Shown: positions 1-6,079, numbered from the stretch's first letter. The stretch is 7,346 nt of DNA from SKLM01 sp964390305 (GCA_964390305.1 CAYMHT010000134.1:1-7346); one strand, 5' to 3'. Numbers and translations: made by a program. Notes: generated from the letters alone by a model not told the origin.

Positions 1-65
1 ACCTCCTGTTGGCTCTCCTGATCAGTCCGCGGTTCCACGTTCCGCCTCTCCGTCTTGACCCTCAT
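1..65 (-). CDS. 5' end of an unidentified gene leaving the window on the left
   Basis: The first 21 codons of a leftward gene are visible. The start is ATG at 63-65, preceded on the minus strand by a strong Shine-Dalgarno GGAGGAG with a 5-nt spacer (TTATC). The visible residues begin MRVKTERRNVEPRTDQ and are hydrophilic and highly charged, so there is no signal peptide or membrane helix at the N-terminus. Nothing identifies the family. The frame stays open to the window edge. The gene lies downstream of and in the same direction as the signalling operon at 788-5357, and about 350 bp of the space between them carries two operator-like boxes and two candidate promoters that point at it. Start and strand are well supported by the ribosome binding site; the product is unknown. 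Confidence 0.6.
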   Translation of the reverse strand, partial: MRVKTERRNVEPRTDQESQQE

Positions 66-219
66 GATAACTCCTCCTGTCTCTCGTCCTGGCTTCCCCA
101 TCCCTGGGCCCGCCTCGCCGGGACTCCCTCGCTCTTCCTGCGACGCTGGGCAATGCACACCCGTCGTACAGGGACGATCGGCAGCTCTACAATAAAATGA
201 GATCCAGTAAACTTACCTT

Positions 220-225
220 ATGATA
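220..225 (-). promoter_or_regulatory. candidate -10 element, proximal leftward promoter
   Basis: The minus strand reads TATCAT here (5 of 6 to TATAAT). No good -35 hexamer lies 16-18 bp upstream, but the box at 251-277 ends 25 bp upstream of it. The distance from the last strong heptamer of that box to this hexamer equals the distance in the distal copy (422-448 to 391-396). Transcription would start near 213 and give a leader of about 150 nt before the ATG at 65. The absence of a -35 suggests activator dependence; this is inference. Confidence 0.35.
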
Positions 226-229
226 CAAG

Positions 230-246
230 CGGACGGTCTGCGTCCG
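230..246. repeat. inverted repeat between operator box and -10
   Basis: A perfect 6-bp inverted repeat, CGGACG-gtctg-CGTCCG, occupies the space where a -35 would lie for the candidate proximal promoter. It could be an additional protein site or a small hairpin. It has no counterpart in the distal promoter copy. Confidence 0.35.
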
Positions 247-250
247 GTGA

Positions 251-277
251 GCAAATACGTAGAAAAATCTTAGACTC
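251..277 (-). promoter_or_regulatory. operator-like box 1 (11-bp phased direct repeats)
   Basis: On the minus strand this reads GAGTCTAAGA, then tt, then TTTCTACGTATTTGC. It contains two heptamers, TCTAAGA and TCTACGT, separated by 4 A/T bases (tttt), giving an 11-bp repeat period. That 7-4-7 layout is the known architecture of sites bound by OmpR/PhoB-family dimers. It matches the box at 422-448 at 21 of 27 positions without gaps. A gene for an OmpR/PhoB-type regulator lies next door (788-1486), so it is the obvious candidate binder, but binding is inferred only. Confidence 0.5.
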
Positions 278-390
278 CACCCCCCTTCGGATAGGCCCCG
301 AGGACTCAGGGAGTGCCAGATGGAATCCGCGGGCCGTCTCTCCCCCTCCCATACCGGCTGCCTGGATCCATTGGTTTGCCTACCAACGCC

Positions 391-399
391 AGTATAGCA
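391..399 (-). promoter_or_regulatory. candidate extended -10 promoter, distal leftward
   Basis: The minus strand reads TGCTATACT, an extended -10 (TGn plus TATACT, 5 of 6 to consensus). There is no recognisable -35 at 16-18 bp. Box 2 (422-448) lies 22 bp upstream of this element. A start near 385 would give a leader of about 320 nt ahead of the ATG at 65. The combination of extended -10, missing -35 and upstream repeat box resembles an activator-dependent promoter. Confidence 0.45.
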
Positions 400-421
400 C
401 GCAAGAATAACAGCTAGCTTG

Positions 422-448
422 GCAGTTTCTTAGAAATCTCTTAGACTC
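422..448 (-). promoter_or_regulatory. operator-like box 2 (11-bp phased direct repeats)
   Basis: On the minus strand this reads GAGTCTAAGA, then ga, then TTTCTAAGAAACTGC. The heptamer TCTAAGA occurs twice, perfectly, with a 4-bp spacer (gatt), so the two copies start 11 bp apart. A weaker third copy (GCCAAGC, 417-423) follows in the same phase. The layout is that of a PhoB-type binding site, and the sequence repeats box 1 (251-277) exactly 171 bp away. A short inverted repeat, CGAGA...TCTCG (453-470), sits on its upstream flank. Confidence 0.5.
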
Positions 449-747
449 ACCGCGAGATGCGTGCGTCTCGAGGGGGGATCGGCCCGCTGCCGGCACCCGC
501 GCCGCCGGCTAGAGGGGTGTCGGGAGCGCCCATCCGCACAGCGAGGCTTCCCCCGGCCGTGTGCACGGAGGCTGCAGGATGATCGAGGGTCGATGCCGGG
601 ACGGCGACGGCCCATTGCGCACGGACTGTAGGGTTTGCCCGTGACGATGTGGGGTCAGCGTGAGGTATTAGAGAGGGAAGTGGCAGGCGGGGCCGAGCAG
701 AGGTGCTTGGTCGCCCTTCGCTGCCGGTTCACAGGCTGAGAGGACCA
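449..747. other. non-coding stretch with no gene recognised
   Basis: I see no supported gene in these roughly 300 bases. The longest open frame (430-615, minus) gives an arginine-rich, low-complexity peptide without a ribosome binding site or coding-type third-position bias. Small inverted repeats are present (453-470; 557-568, CCGTG-tg-CACGG), but none has the shape of a tRNA or a known structured RNA. The stretch is probably the 3' flank of the upstream operon plus upstream control DNA for the leftmost gene. Confidence 0.5.
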
Positions 748-772
748 CCCGGGTCCCTGCCGGGGACCCGGG
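748..772 (-). terminator. GC-rich hairpin after the response regulator gene
   Basis: A perfect 10-bp inverted repeat, CCCGGGTCCC-tgccg-GGGACCCGGG, begins 16 nt after the stop codon of the response regulator (788). Its position at the end of the four-gene leftward operon suggests transcription termination or 3'-end protection. The sequence after the stem on the minus strand (TGGTCCTCTCAGCC) has only scattered T residues, so it is not a textbook intrinsic terminator. Confidence 0.55.
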
Positions 773-787
773 GGCGCGACGACCCGG

Positions 788-1486
788 CTACGTCGCACTG
801 CCTCCCGGGTGGAACCAGTAGCCCATCCCCCACCGGTTGAGGATGTAGTGGGGCTCACTCGGGTCCTCCTCCAGCTTCTTTCGCAGGTAGCGCACGTAGA
901 GGGCCAGGGAGTCGGTGGCGCCGGCGTACTCCGCGCCCCACACTCTTTCCAGCAACTCACTGTGCGGGATGACCCGTCCCTTGTTCTCCACCAGGCACTC
1001 CAGGAGCCGGTACTCCGTCGGGGTCAGCGTCACCAGTTCGCCCTGCCGAAACACCTGGTTCCGCTCCAGGTCGATCCTCAGATAGCCATCGTCATAGACG
1101 TGGCCCTCGGACTCCGACGCGTGGTCGGCACGGCGCAAGACGGCGCGGATGCGCGCCAGCAGTTCCTTCAGGCTGAAGGGCTTGGTGATGTAGTCGTCGG
1201 CACCGAGCCGAAATCCCTTCAACAGGTCCGTCTCCTCCGCCTTGGCAGTCACCATGATGATCGGCACGTCCGAAAGCTCCCGCAGCCGCTCACACGTCTG
1301 CCACCCGTCCATGCCGGGCATCATCACGTCCAGGAGGACCAGTGCGGGGTGCTTCTCAAAAGCCAGCCTCAGCGCTTCGCGTCCCCGCGTCGCAGCCAGG
1401 ACGTCAAAGCCCCTGCTCTCCAGATGTGTGGCCAGCATTCTGATTAGAGCCTCGTCATCTTCGACGATCAGGATCCTCGTCGCCAC
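788..1486 (-). CDS. OmpR/PhoB-family response regulator
   Basis: A DNA-binding response regulator of 232 residues, the usual length for the family. Residues 1-118 form a receiver domain with the acidic pocket E9-D10-D11, phospho-acceptor D53 (LLDVMMP), switch T80 and conserved K102 (ITKPF). Residues about 125-228 form a winged-helix DNA-binding domain with the transactivation-loop motif TPTEYRLL, the recognition-helix region DSLALYVRYLRKKL and the wing WGMGYWF. The GTG start follows a very purine-rich Shine-Dalgarno (GGAGGAGGAGG). It overlaps the end of the histidine kinase gene by 32 nt, so translation is probably coupled and the kinase is its likely partner. It is the last gene of the operon and is followed by a hairpin. 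Its target genes are unknown; the phased repeats at 251-277 and 422-448 are candidates. Confidence 0.95.
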   Translation of the reverse strand: MATRILIVEDDEALIRMLATHLESRGFDVLAATRGREALRLAFEKHPALVLLDVMMPGMDGWQTCERLRELSDVPIIMVTAKAEETDLLKGFRLGADDYITKPFSLKELLARIRAVLRRADHASESEGHVYDDGYLRIDLERNQVFRQGELVTLTPTEYRLLECLVENKGRVIPHSELLERVWGAEYAGATDSLALYVRYLRKKLEEDPSEPHYILNRWGMGYWFHPGGSAT

Positions 1487-3596
1487 GCCCCTCCTCCTCC
1501 GGTAGTGTGAATGTAAAGCGGCTGCCTTCCCCCACGGCGCTCTCTACCCAGATCTTGCCTCCCATGGCGTCGACCAGTTTCTTGGCGATGTAGAGCCCGA
1601 GGCCGCGCCCGTAGATGGACTGGGAGTCACTGCCGTCGACCCGGTAGAAGCGGTCGAAGACCTTCGTTTGATGCTCCGGTCGGATCCCCGGGCCCTCGTC
1701 CTCCACGCTGACGCGAGCGTACCCGTCCTGATCCGCTCCCACGACCACCGTAACCTGGGTGCCCGAGGGCGAGTATTTGATCGCATTCTCTATCAAGTTC
1801 CTGAGCACGGTCTCCACCGCGTTTTCATCCGCCCACACCCACGGGGAGCTCTCAGGCGTGCGCAGGGTCAGCCTATGCCCCTGGCTGGCGGACCGCCACT
1901 CCTCCACCGAGCGCCGCGCCAGGAGAGAGAGCGGCAGCGGACGTGGCTGGAGAGACAACTCTCCTTTCTCCAGCTGGAACACATCGAGGATCCTGTCTGC
2001 GAAATCGGACAGGCGCTGGCTCTGAGACGCCAGGGTATCGACGTATTCCCGGTATCGGTCCGTCTCCATGGCCTCAGATTCCTCTTTCAGCAACTGGACG
2101 ACCGTGCTGATGTTGGCGATGGGCATGCGCAGCTCGTGAGACACGCCGGCGACGAACTCGCCCTGAAGTCGGTCGAACTCGTCCCGCTCCGTGATGTCGC
2201 GGAAAATCACCACGGCACCATCCGGCTCACGCTCCGACCCGGCCAGCGGGGCCGCGCTCAGCGAGACCACCCTCTTGGTTCCGAAACGGTCCCGGACGAC
2301 CCATCGATCGACGTGAACGACCTCGTTTTCACTGAGGACCTGGTCCACCGGGCTTACCTCCGGGTCGGACCGACCGCTACCCGCACGGCGGAGGACCTTG
2401 GTGTAGGGATGTCCCACGGCATCCTCGGCCTGCCACCCGGTCAATTCCTCCGCTGCCGGGTTGAGCGTCAAGATTCGGCCGTCTGCGTCGGTCGTGAGCA
2501 ACCCCTCGGCCACGCTCTGGACGATCAATCTGGCCCGCTGCCTCTCCTTCACTACCTCCTGGAACAGACGTCCGTTCTCCAGGGCGATGGCGGCGTGGTC
2601 GGTGAGGGCGGTCAACACCCGTCTGTCGGCCTCATCGAAAGCCAGAGTCTGGGAGCTCTCCAAGACCACGAGACCGAGGGTGCGCTCATTCCGCCGTATG
2701 GGGATCGAGATGCGTGACCGGGGAGACGGCAGCAGCGTGGGCTCCTGTGATTCGTCGAAGAGACCTGCCAGGAACTGGTCGGTGTCACCCAGGGTCGCCA
2801 TGAATCTGTAAGCCGCCCCCACGCCCAGACTCGCTCCTCGGATCTGAAAGGCGTCAAGCGTGCCGTCCGACAGGAACCCGGCGAAGCCTGCCTCGCCGTT
2901 CGTGATGTCCAGCGCGCACGTCAGTACGTACCGCAGGATTTGCCTTGCATCCAGGGACGTGTTCAGCTGCTGGGCTGTGCGCTGGATGGCCGACATCTGC
3001 TCGGCGCGGCGCGCTAGAGCGTGATCCGTGCGTGCGTAGAGCCCTGCCTGTTCGAGCGCTTTTTCGCTCTTGGCGACCAGACCGTCGAGGGCGCTCAGAT
3101 CTGCCTCGCCAAATCGGCCAAACTGCCTGTTGATCAGAACCAGCAGCGCCATCAGCCTTCCATTCTGGTGATGGAGTGGGCGAGCCAGCAGTGAGTGCAG
3201 CTCCTCCGTGCGCGACGATGACCGGCGCGTGAAACGGGGATCCCGGTGAATCCCGTTGAGCACCGTCGGCTGCCCCAGTTCCAGCAGCCATTCAGCCAGA
3301 TTCTGATGCCGCTCCTCTCCCCGGATCGAGGAACCCAGGGAGATGCGCCCGTCGCAGCTCATGATCTGCCATTCAGCATCTACCGGGTTGCGGAGGAGCA
3401 ACGCCGCGTCCTCCGCCGCCCCGATCCACTTCGCCTGCTCGAGGATGTATGATACCATCTCCTCCAGAGCGGAGGCACTCGNNNNNNNNNNNNNNNNNNN
3501 NNNNNNNNNNNNNNNNNNNNNNNNNNNNNNNNNNNNNNNNNNNNNNNNNNNNNNNNNNNNNNNNNNNNNNNNNNNNNNNNNCCTCGACTCACTCAT
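1455..3596 (-). CDS. GAF-GAF-PAS sensor histidine kinase, interrupted by an assembly gap
   Basis: A sensor kinase that would autophosphorylate on histidine and pass phosphate to the overlapping response regulator. Counting the 100 Ns as true length it has 713 residues: GAF about 43-185, GAF about 205-345, PAS about 355-470 (AEGLLTTDADGRI...NPAAEELTGW), dimerisation/phospho-acceptor helix with H487 (SHELRMP, M where T is common), and an HATPase domain with N box N600/N604, G1 DEGPG (633-637), F box (KVFDRF) and G2 GRGLGL (663-668). All catalytic motifs are intact. No transmembrane helix is visible in the assembled part. The ATG at 3596 has AGGAAG 5 nt upstream and lies 9 nt after the CPBP gene stop. 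Only five residues precede the gap; because the gap length is nominal, the join of this start to the kinase body is assumed. Confidence 0.88.
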   Translation of the reverse strand: MSESRXXXXXXXXXXXXXXXXXXXXXXXXXXXXXXXXXXSASALEEMVSYILEQAKWIGAAEDAALLLRNPVDAEWQIMSCDGRISLGSSIRGEERHQNLAEWLLELGQPTVLNGIHRDPRFTRRSSSRTEELHSLLARPLHHQNGRLMALLVLINRQFGRFGEADLSALDGLVAKSEKALEQAGLYARTDHALARRAEQMSAIQRTAQQLNTSLDARQILRYVLTCALDITNGEAGFAGFLSDGTLDAFQIRGASLGVGAAYRFMATLGDTDQFLAGLFDESQEPTLLPSPRSRISIPIRRNERTLGLVVLESSQTLAFDEADRRVLTALTDHAAIALENGRLFQEVVKERQRARLIVQSVAEGLLTTDADGRILTLNPAAEELTGWQAEDAVGHPYTKVLRRAGSGRSDPEVSPVDQVLSENEVVHVDRWVVRDRFGTKRVVSLSAAPLAGSEREPDGAVVIFRDITERDEFDRLQGEFVAGVSHELRMPIANISTVVQLLKEESEAMETDRYREYVDTLASQSQRLSDFADRILDVFQLEKGELSLQPRPLPLSLLARRSVEEWRSASQGHRLTLRTPESSPWVWADENAVETVLRNLIENAIKYSPSGTQVTVVVGADQDGYARVSVEDEGPGIRPEHQTKVFDRFYRVDGSDSQSIYGRGLGLYIAKKLVDAMGGKIWVESAVGEGSRFTFTLPEEEGRGDEDPDRRR
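3482..3581. other. assembly gap of 100 Ns
   Basis: There are exactly 100 undetermined bases, a conventional placeholder for a gap of unknown size. It falls near the 5' end of the histidine kinase gene. Missing sequence could include extra sensor or membrane segments, or even a gene boundary. Confidence 0.97.
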
Positions 3597-3605
3597 CCGC
3601 GCTTC

Positions 3606-4574
3606 CTATATGACGGTACCCAGCGTCACCAGAACCATGGCGTTGAAGACGACGTTGCACGCCACGCAGGCGATGAGGCTTCCCCTCCACTCGCGGAGCG
3701 CCGCGTTCAGGAGGCCCATCACCGCGATGTATCCCAGGATCCATGGGCCGACAGACCCCTTCAGGATCCGGGAGCCGGCCGCCAGGTGGGCAGGCACGTT
3801 GAGGACCGCCAGGGGCACCGCTGTCGCCCAGAAGCTCCGCTCTAGCCCCTGGCGGACGACGTGGAACCCCACCCCTCGGAGGAGTAGCTCCTGCCCCAGG
3901 CTCCTAAGGCCTGCCCAGAACGCAAGCTGCCACACGAACACAGTCCAGCTGGCGCCGCCCTCAAACGTCAGCCCTGCGAAATGCCCGGCCACCATCAGAT
4001 GGGCGCCCAGCGTCGCCCCCGTCGCCCCGCCCAGCAGCGCGTTGGCAATCCATCTATCCCCGGTCAGCCCCAGCTGTTCGGCGTCCTCCTGATCCTGGCC
4101 GTGAGCCCAGGCCAGGATGCCCCAGCTCGACACCATGGCCAGACCCCCTGCGATAGTCAGCAGGCCTTCCACGAGATCCGGCGTCCGTCCGTGTCGAGGG
4201 CGCAGCATGACCCCCGCGGCGGCCGCGCCTGCGACGAGTAACGTCGCGATCAGCGCCACTGAATAGCTGCGCCTCTCCGGCCGAAACACCGTCCACAGCG
4301 AGAAACCGATGAAGAGGCCCGAGGACAGAACCGTGTAGGAGATGTCTCGCCATGGCTGGGGTGGACAGAGGAAGAAGACGGACACCGACGCCAGCGTCGA
4401 CAGGAGCACCAGCGCCTGGACGCCTCTCCAGAGCCGGAGATGCTCCCGCACCCTCCGCTGCGTCAGCTCGCGCCAGTCCTCGCGGACGACGTGCTTTACC
4501 AGATGCACGATCTTCTCTCTTGCTCCAGCGGTACGTGCCGAACTCCCCGGGACAGACGACGCGCTCTCCCGCAC
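3606..4574 (-). CDS. CPBP-family intramembrane protein with altered active-site residues
   Basis: A membrane protein of 322 residues with a soluble N-terminal segment (about 1-50) and roughly eight hydrophobic segments (about 52-70, 80-97, 105-123, 136-156, 178-200, 210-225, 245-265, 278-318). The C-terminal half matches the CPBP/Rce1 (Abi) fold: motif 1 at 228-233 (QELLLR for EExxxR), motif 2 ending at H263 (NVPAH for FxxxH), motif 3 at 307-311 (NVVFN for HxxxN). The first glutamate and last histidine, both needed for proteolysis in characterised relatives, are Q228 and N307, so it may be catalytically inactive. The GTG at 4574 lies 6 nt after the upstream stop without a well-placed ribosome site; GTG at 4508 (V23), preceded by a purine-rich stretch, is an alternative. 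Its place between two-component genes suggests a signalling role, perhaps as membrane sensor or anchor. Confidence 0.8.
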   Translation of the reverse strand: MRESASSVPGSSARTAGAREKIVHLVKHVVREDWRELTQRRVREHLRLWRGVQALVLLSTLASVSVFFLCPPQPWRDISYTVLSSGLFIGFSLWTVFRPERRSYSVALIATLLVAGAAAAGVMLRPRHGRTPDLVEGLLTIAGGLAMVSSWGILAWAHGQDQEDAEQLGLTGDRWIANALLGGATGATLGAHLMVAGHFAGLTFEGGASWTVFVWQLAFWAGLRSLGQELLLRGVGFHVVRQGLERSFWATAVPLAVLNVPAHLAAGSRILKGSVGPWILGYIAVMGLLNAALREWRGSLIACVACNVVFNAMVLVTLGTVI

Positions 4575-4580
4575 CCCACG

Positions 4581-5357
4581 CTAGGCCACCACCTCCAGCG
4601 TCCGATGGATCTCGCGCACCAGCTCGCGAGGGACAAACGGCTTCACGACGTACCCCTCCACGTCGGCGGGGTCCAGGCCGCGGCGCTCGCTCCAGCGCCG
4701 ATCGAGCACCGTGACGACGATGACCGGGATATCCCGCGTCTCGCGGTGCGCCTTCATCTGTCGGTAAACCTCCCACCCGCTCACGTCCGGCATCATCAGG
4801 TCGAGCAACACCACATCCGGCTTCGCCTGCCGGATCACGTCCAGAGCCGTTCGACCATCGAGCGCGGCCACGGTGTCGAAGTCGTGGCGCGTCAGGACGT
4901 ACTCAAGCAGGTCGACCATGTCGACCTCGTCCTCGACGCAGACCACCGTCTTGCGTGGGCCTCCACCCGCCTTGGGGCCCAGAAGGCGTCTCAGCGTCGG
5001 CACCAGCGTCTCTCGCACGTCCCATATGTAGACGCAGGCCTCCGCCCCCGCTGACTCAACCGCGTCCAGATACGGCTGATCCTCCTCCATCGTCAGCGCC
5101 ACGATCGTTGCGTCTGGCGCCGCCGCTCGCAGCGCACGCACGATCTCGGGGCCGTCTCTCTTGGGCAGCGTGACGTCAACCAGGATCACGTCCGGCGACA
5201 GCGACTGCGCCACCTCTGGGGCTGCTTCGTCGCTGCACGCATCGAGAATCCTGGCTTCGGGCAACACCACCTCTACGAACTCTCGCAGCGGGGCACGGAC
5301 CACCTCGTCCTCCTCCACGACGAGGACCGAGGCCCTTATCGGGGACCAGCCGTCCAC
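4581..5357 (-). CDS. dual-receiver response regulator without output domain
   Basis: A protein of 258 residues with two receiver domains in tandem and no DNA-binding or enzymatic domain. Receiver 1 (about 8-127) has acidic residues E15-E16-D17, phospho-acceptor D61 (VDVTLP) and T89, but the usual lysine (GADxYxxKP) is replaced by I111 (GAEACVYIW), so its switching is probably altered. A glycine-rich linker (GPKAGGG) leads to receiver 2 (about 136-256), which is canonical: E142-D143, D186 (LLDLMMP), T216, K239 (VVKPF). The GTG start is set by GGAGGAGGG (5366-5374) 8 nt upstream. It is the first gene of the operon, ends 6 nt before the CPBP gene, and could act as a phosphate sink, adaptor or relay for the kinase encoded downstream. 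Partners are inferred. Confidence 0.92.
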   Translation of the reverse strand: MDGWSPIRASVLVVEEDEVVRAPLREFVEVVLPEARILDACSDEAAPEVAQSLSPDVILVDVTLPKRDGPEIVRALRAAAPDATIVALTMEEDQPYLDAVESAGAEACVYIWDVRETLVPTLRRLLGPKAGGGPRKTVVCVEDEVDMVDLLEYVLTRHDFDTVAALDGRTALDVIRQAKPDVVLLDLMMPDVSGWEVYRQMKAHRETRDIPVIVVTVLDRRWSERRGLDPADVEGYVVKPFVPRELVREIHRTLEVVA

Positions 5358-5365
5358 CTGTGTTA

Positions 5366-5374
5366 CCCTCCTCC
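5366..5374 (-). promoter_or_regulatory. ribosome binding site fixing the operon's first start
   Basis: The minus strand reads GGAGGAGGG, then 8 nt, then GTG. This strong match decides in favour of the GTG at 5357 as the start of the dual-receiver protein. An out-of-frame GTG at 5406 has no comparable site. Confidence 0.7.
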
Positions 5375-5456
5375 GTCGCCTCGCTGTGATGCTCGATGGT
5401 GCTCACCTGATCTCGCAGCAGGAGGGCGACGGTTCCCTGCCGACCAGACCACGCGC

Positions 5457-5485
5457 TTTGTACTATGACAGGCTGAAGGTGTCAA
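5457..5485 (-). promoter_or_regulatory. sigma-70-type promoter of the signalling operon
   Basis: On the minus strand a perfect -35 TTGACA (5480-5485) is followed by a 17-bp spacer and TACAAA (5457-5462, 4 of 6 to TATAAT). Transcription would begin near 5450, about 93 nt ahead of the GTG at 5357. It is the best consensus promoter in the window and is correctly placed for the four-gene operon. Confidence 0.6.
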
Positions 5486-5492
5486 AACACCT
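5477..5492. promoter_or_regulatory. palindromic operator candidate over the -35
   Basis: A perfect 6-4-6 inverted repeat, AGGTGT-caaa-ACACCT, completely covers the -35 hexamer of the operon promoter. A dimeric repressor bound here would block RNA polymerase. The binder cannot be named: neither encoded response regulator is expected to favour an inverted repeat of this form, so a separate regulator is likely. Confidence 0.5.
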
Positions 5493-5502
5493 GAACACGC
5501 TT

Positions 5503-5696
5503 TCAACCATCCGCGCAGCACGCCATTCCGAACGCCTTCCCTGTCGTCGCCTCACACCTGTCGGCGAGCAGCATGAACGCCTCCACGACCGCGCCACCAG
5601 CCCGCCAAGGGGGCCTTCCGTCTTCGCCCTTGTGTGCGGCTGGCGCCCGGTCTGGGAGGCGCTCTGGGTCGTCGTTGGAGCTTGCGCGTCGGTCAT
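5503..5696 (-). pseudogene. possible frameshifted small gene
   Basis: From ATG 5696 (GGAAG at 5705-5709, 8-nt spacer) a frame reads MTDAQAPTTTQSAS and keeps a G/C-rich third position until about 5590. Beyond that point the bias jumps to another frame, which encodes VVEAFMLLADRCEATTGKAF and stops at 5503. Shifting the frame once near 5585-5593 would join both halves into about 65 residues with a helical C-terminal half. This may be a decayed gene, a sequencing error, or chance. No family is recognised. The rest of 5493-5794 holds only possible promoter elements, such as TTGCCT-N16-TACAAT on the minus strand (5753-5780). Confidence 0.25.
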
Positions 5697-5752
5697 TGAT
5701 GGATCTTCCAACATACGGCTCTGGTCGCTCCGTCGTCGTTGACCTTTTGTCT

Positions 5753-5780
5753 ATTGTACACCATGTCCTGGCGAAGGCAA
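5753..5780 (-). promoter_or_regulatory. weak second leftward promoter candidate
   Basis: On the minus strand TTGCCT (5775-5780, 4 of 6) is followed by 16 bp and TACAAT (5753-5758, 5 of 6). It would start near 5747 and could serve the possible small gene at 5503-5696 or act as a distal promoter of the signalling operon. Support is limited to these hexamers. Confidence 0.3.
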
Positions 5781-5794
5781 AAGACCACCCTTGA

Positions 5795-6079
5795 ATGGAC
5801 ACGCGGTTCAATCCGCTCCCGCATCCCTGGTTCAGAATGTTGCCCCTGCTGATCCACCTCATCCCCACGTACGCCATTCTGATCGCCCTGGCCATCGCCT
5901 GGCGCTGGGAGTGGGTCGGAGCGATTCTGTTCGCGGCCCTCGGAGCCGCATACGTCATCGTGGCCTGGGGGCAGTTCCCGTGGACCACGTACCTCATCGT
6001 CGCCGGGCCAGCGTTTCTGGTGGGTGCTCTGTTCCTGGTCAGCTGGCTTTCTCCCACGGAGCTTCAGTCGGGCGTCTGA
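5795..6079 (+). CDS. small DUF7670-like membrane protein, N-terminal helix missing
   Basis: A protein of 94 residues with three hydrophobic segments (about 15-35, 40-58, 64-84). The pattern HLIPT (21-25), AWRWEWVG, a hydrophobic ILFAALGAAYVI stretch, then GP and LFLVSW near the end resembles the DUF7670 family of small bacterial membrane proteins, whose function is unknown to me. Family members as I recall them carry one more helix before the HLIP segment; here only about 14 polar residues precede it, and an in-frame TGA sits directly before the ATG. None of the upstream frames encodes a membrane helix with the expected sequence. No good ribosome binding site precedes ATG 5795; ATG 5837 (M15) is an alternative start without better support. 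It is divergent from the signalling operon. Confidence 0.65.
   Translation: MDTRFNPLPHPWFRMLPLLIHLIPTYAILIALAIAWRWEWVGAILFAALGAAYVIVAWGQFPWTTYLIVAGPAFLVGALFLVSWLSPTELQSGV

Noticed and set aside
188..193. TACAAT as a plus-strand -10 element
   Set aside because: Only a poor -35 (CGTACA) is near, and no plus-strand gene follows for more than 5 kb.
9..200. Plus-strand open frame of 63 codons at the left edge
   Set aside because: It has no ribosome binding site and a composition of translated non-coding DNA; the opposite strand has a well-supported gene start at 65.
809..1447. Plus-strand open frame of 212 codons
   Set aside because: It is the mirror frame of the OmpR-type response regulator, produced by high GC and strong third-position bias.
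1668..2717. Long plus-strand open frame of 349 codons
   Set aside because: It is antisense to the histidine kinase, whose kinase motifs are unmistakable; the plus-strand product resembles no family and lacks a ribosome binding site.
5176..5406. GTG-initiated frame overlapping the dual-receiver gene, as a leader peptide
   Set aside because: It has no ribosome binding site, runs out of frame through the receiver gene and has a shadow-like Arg/Gly-rich composition.
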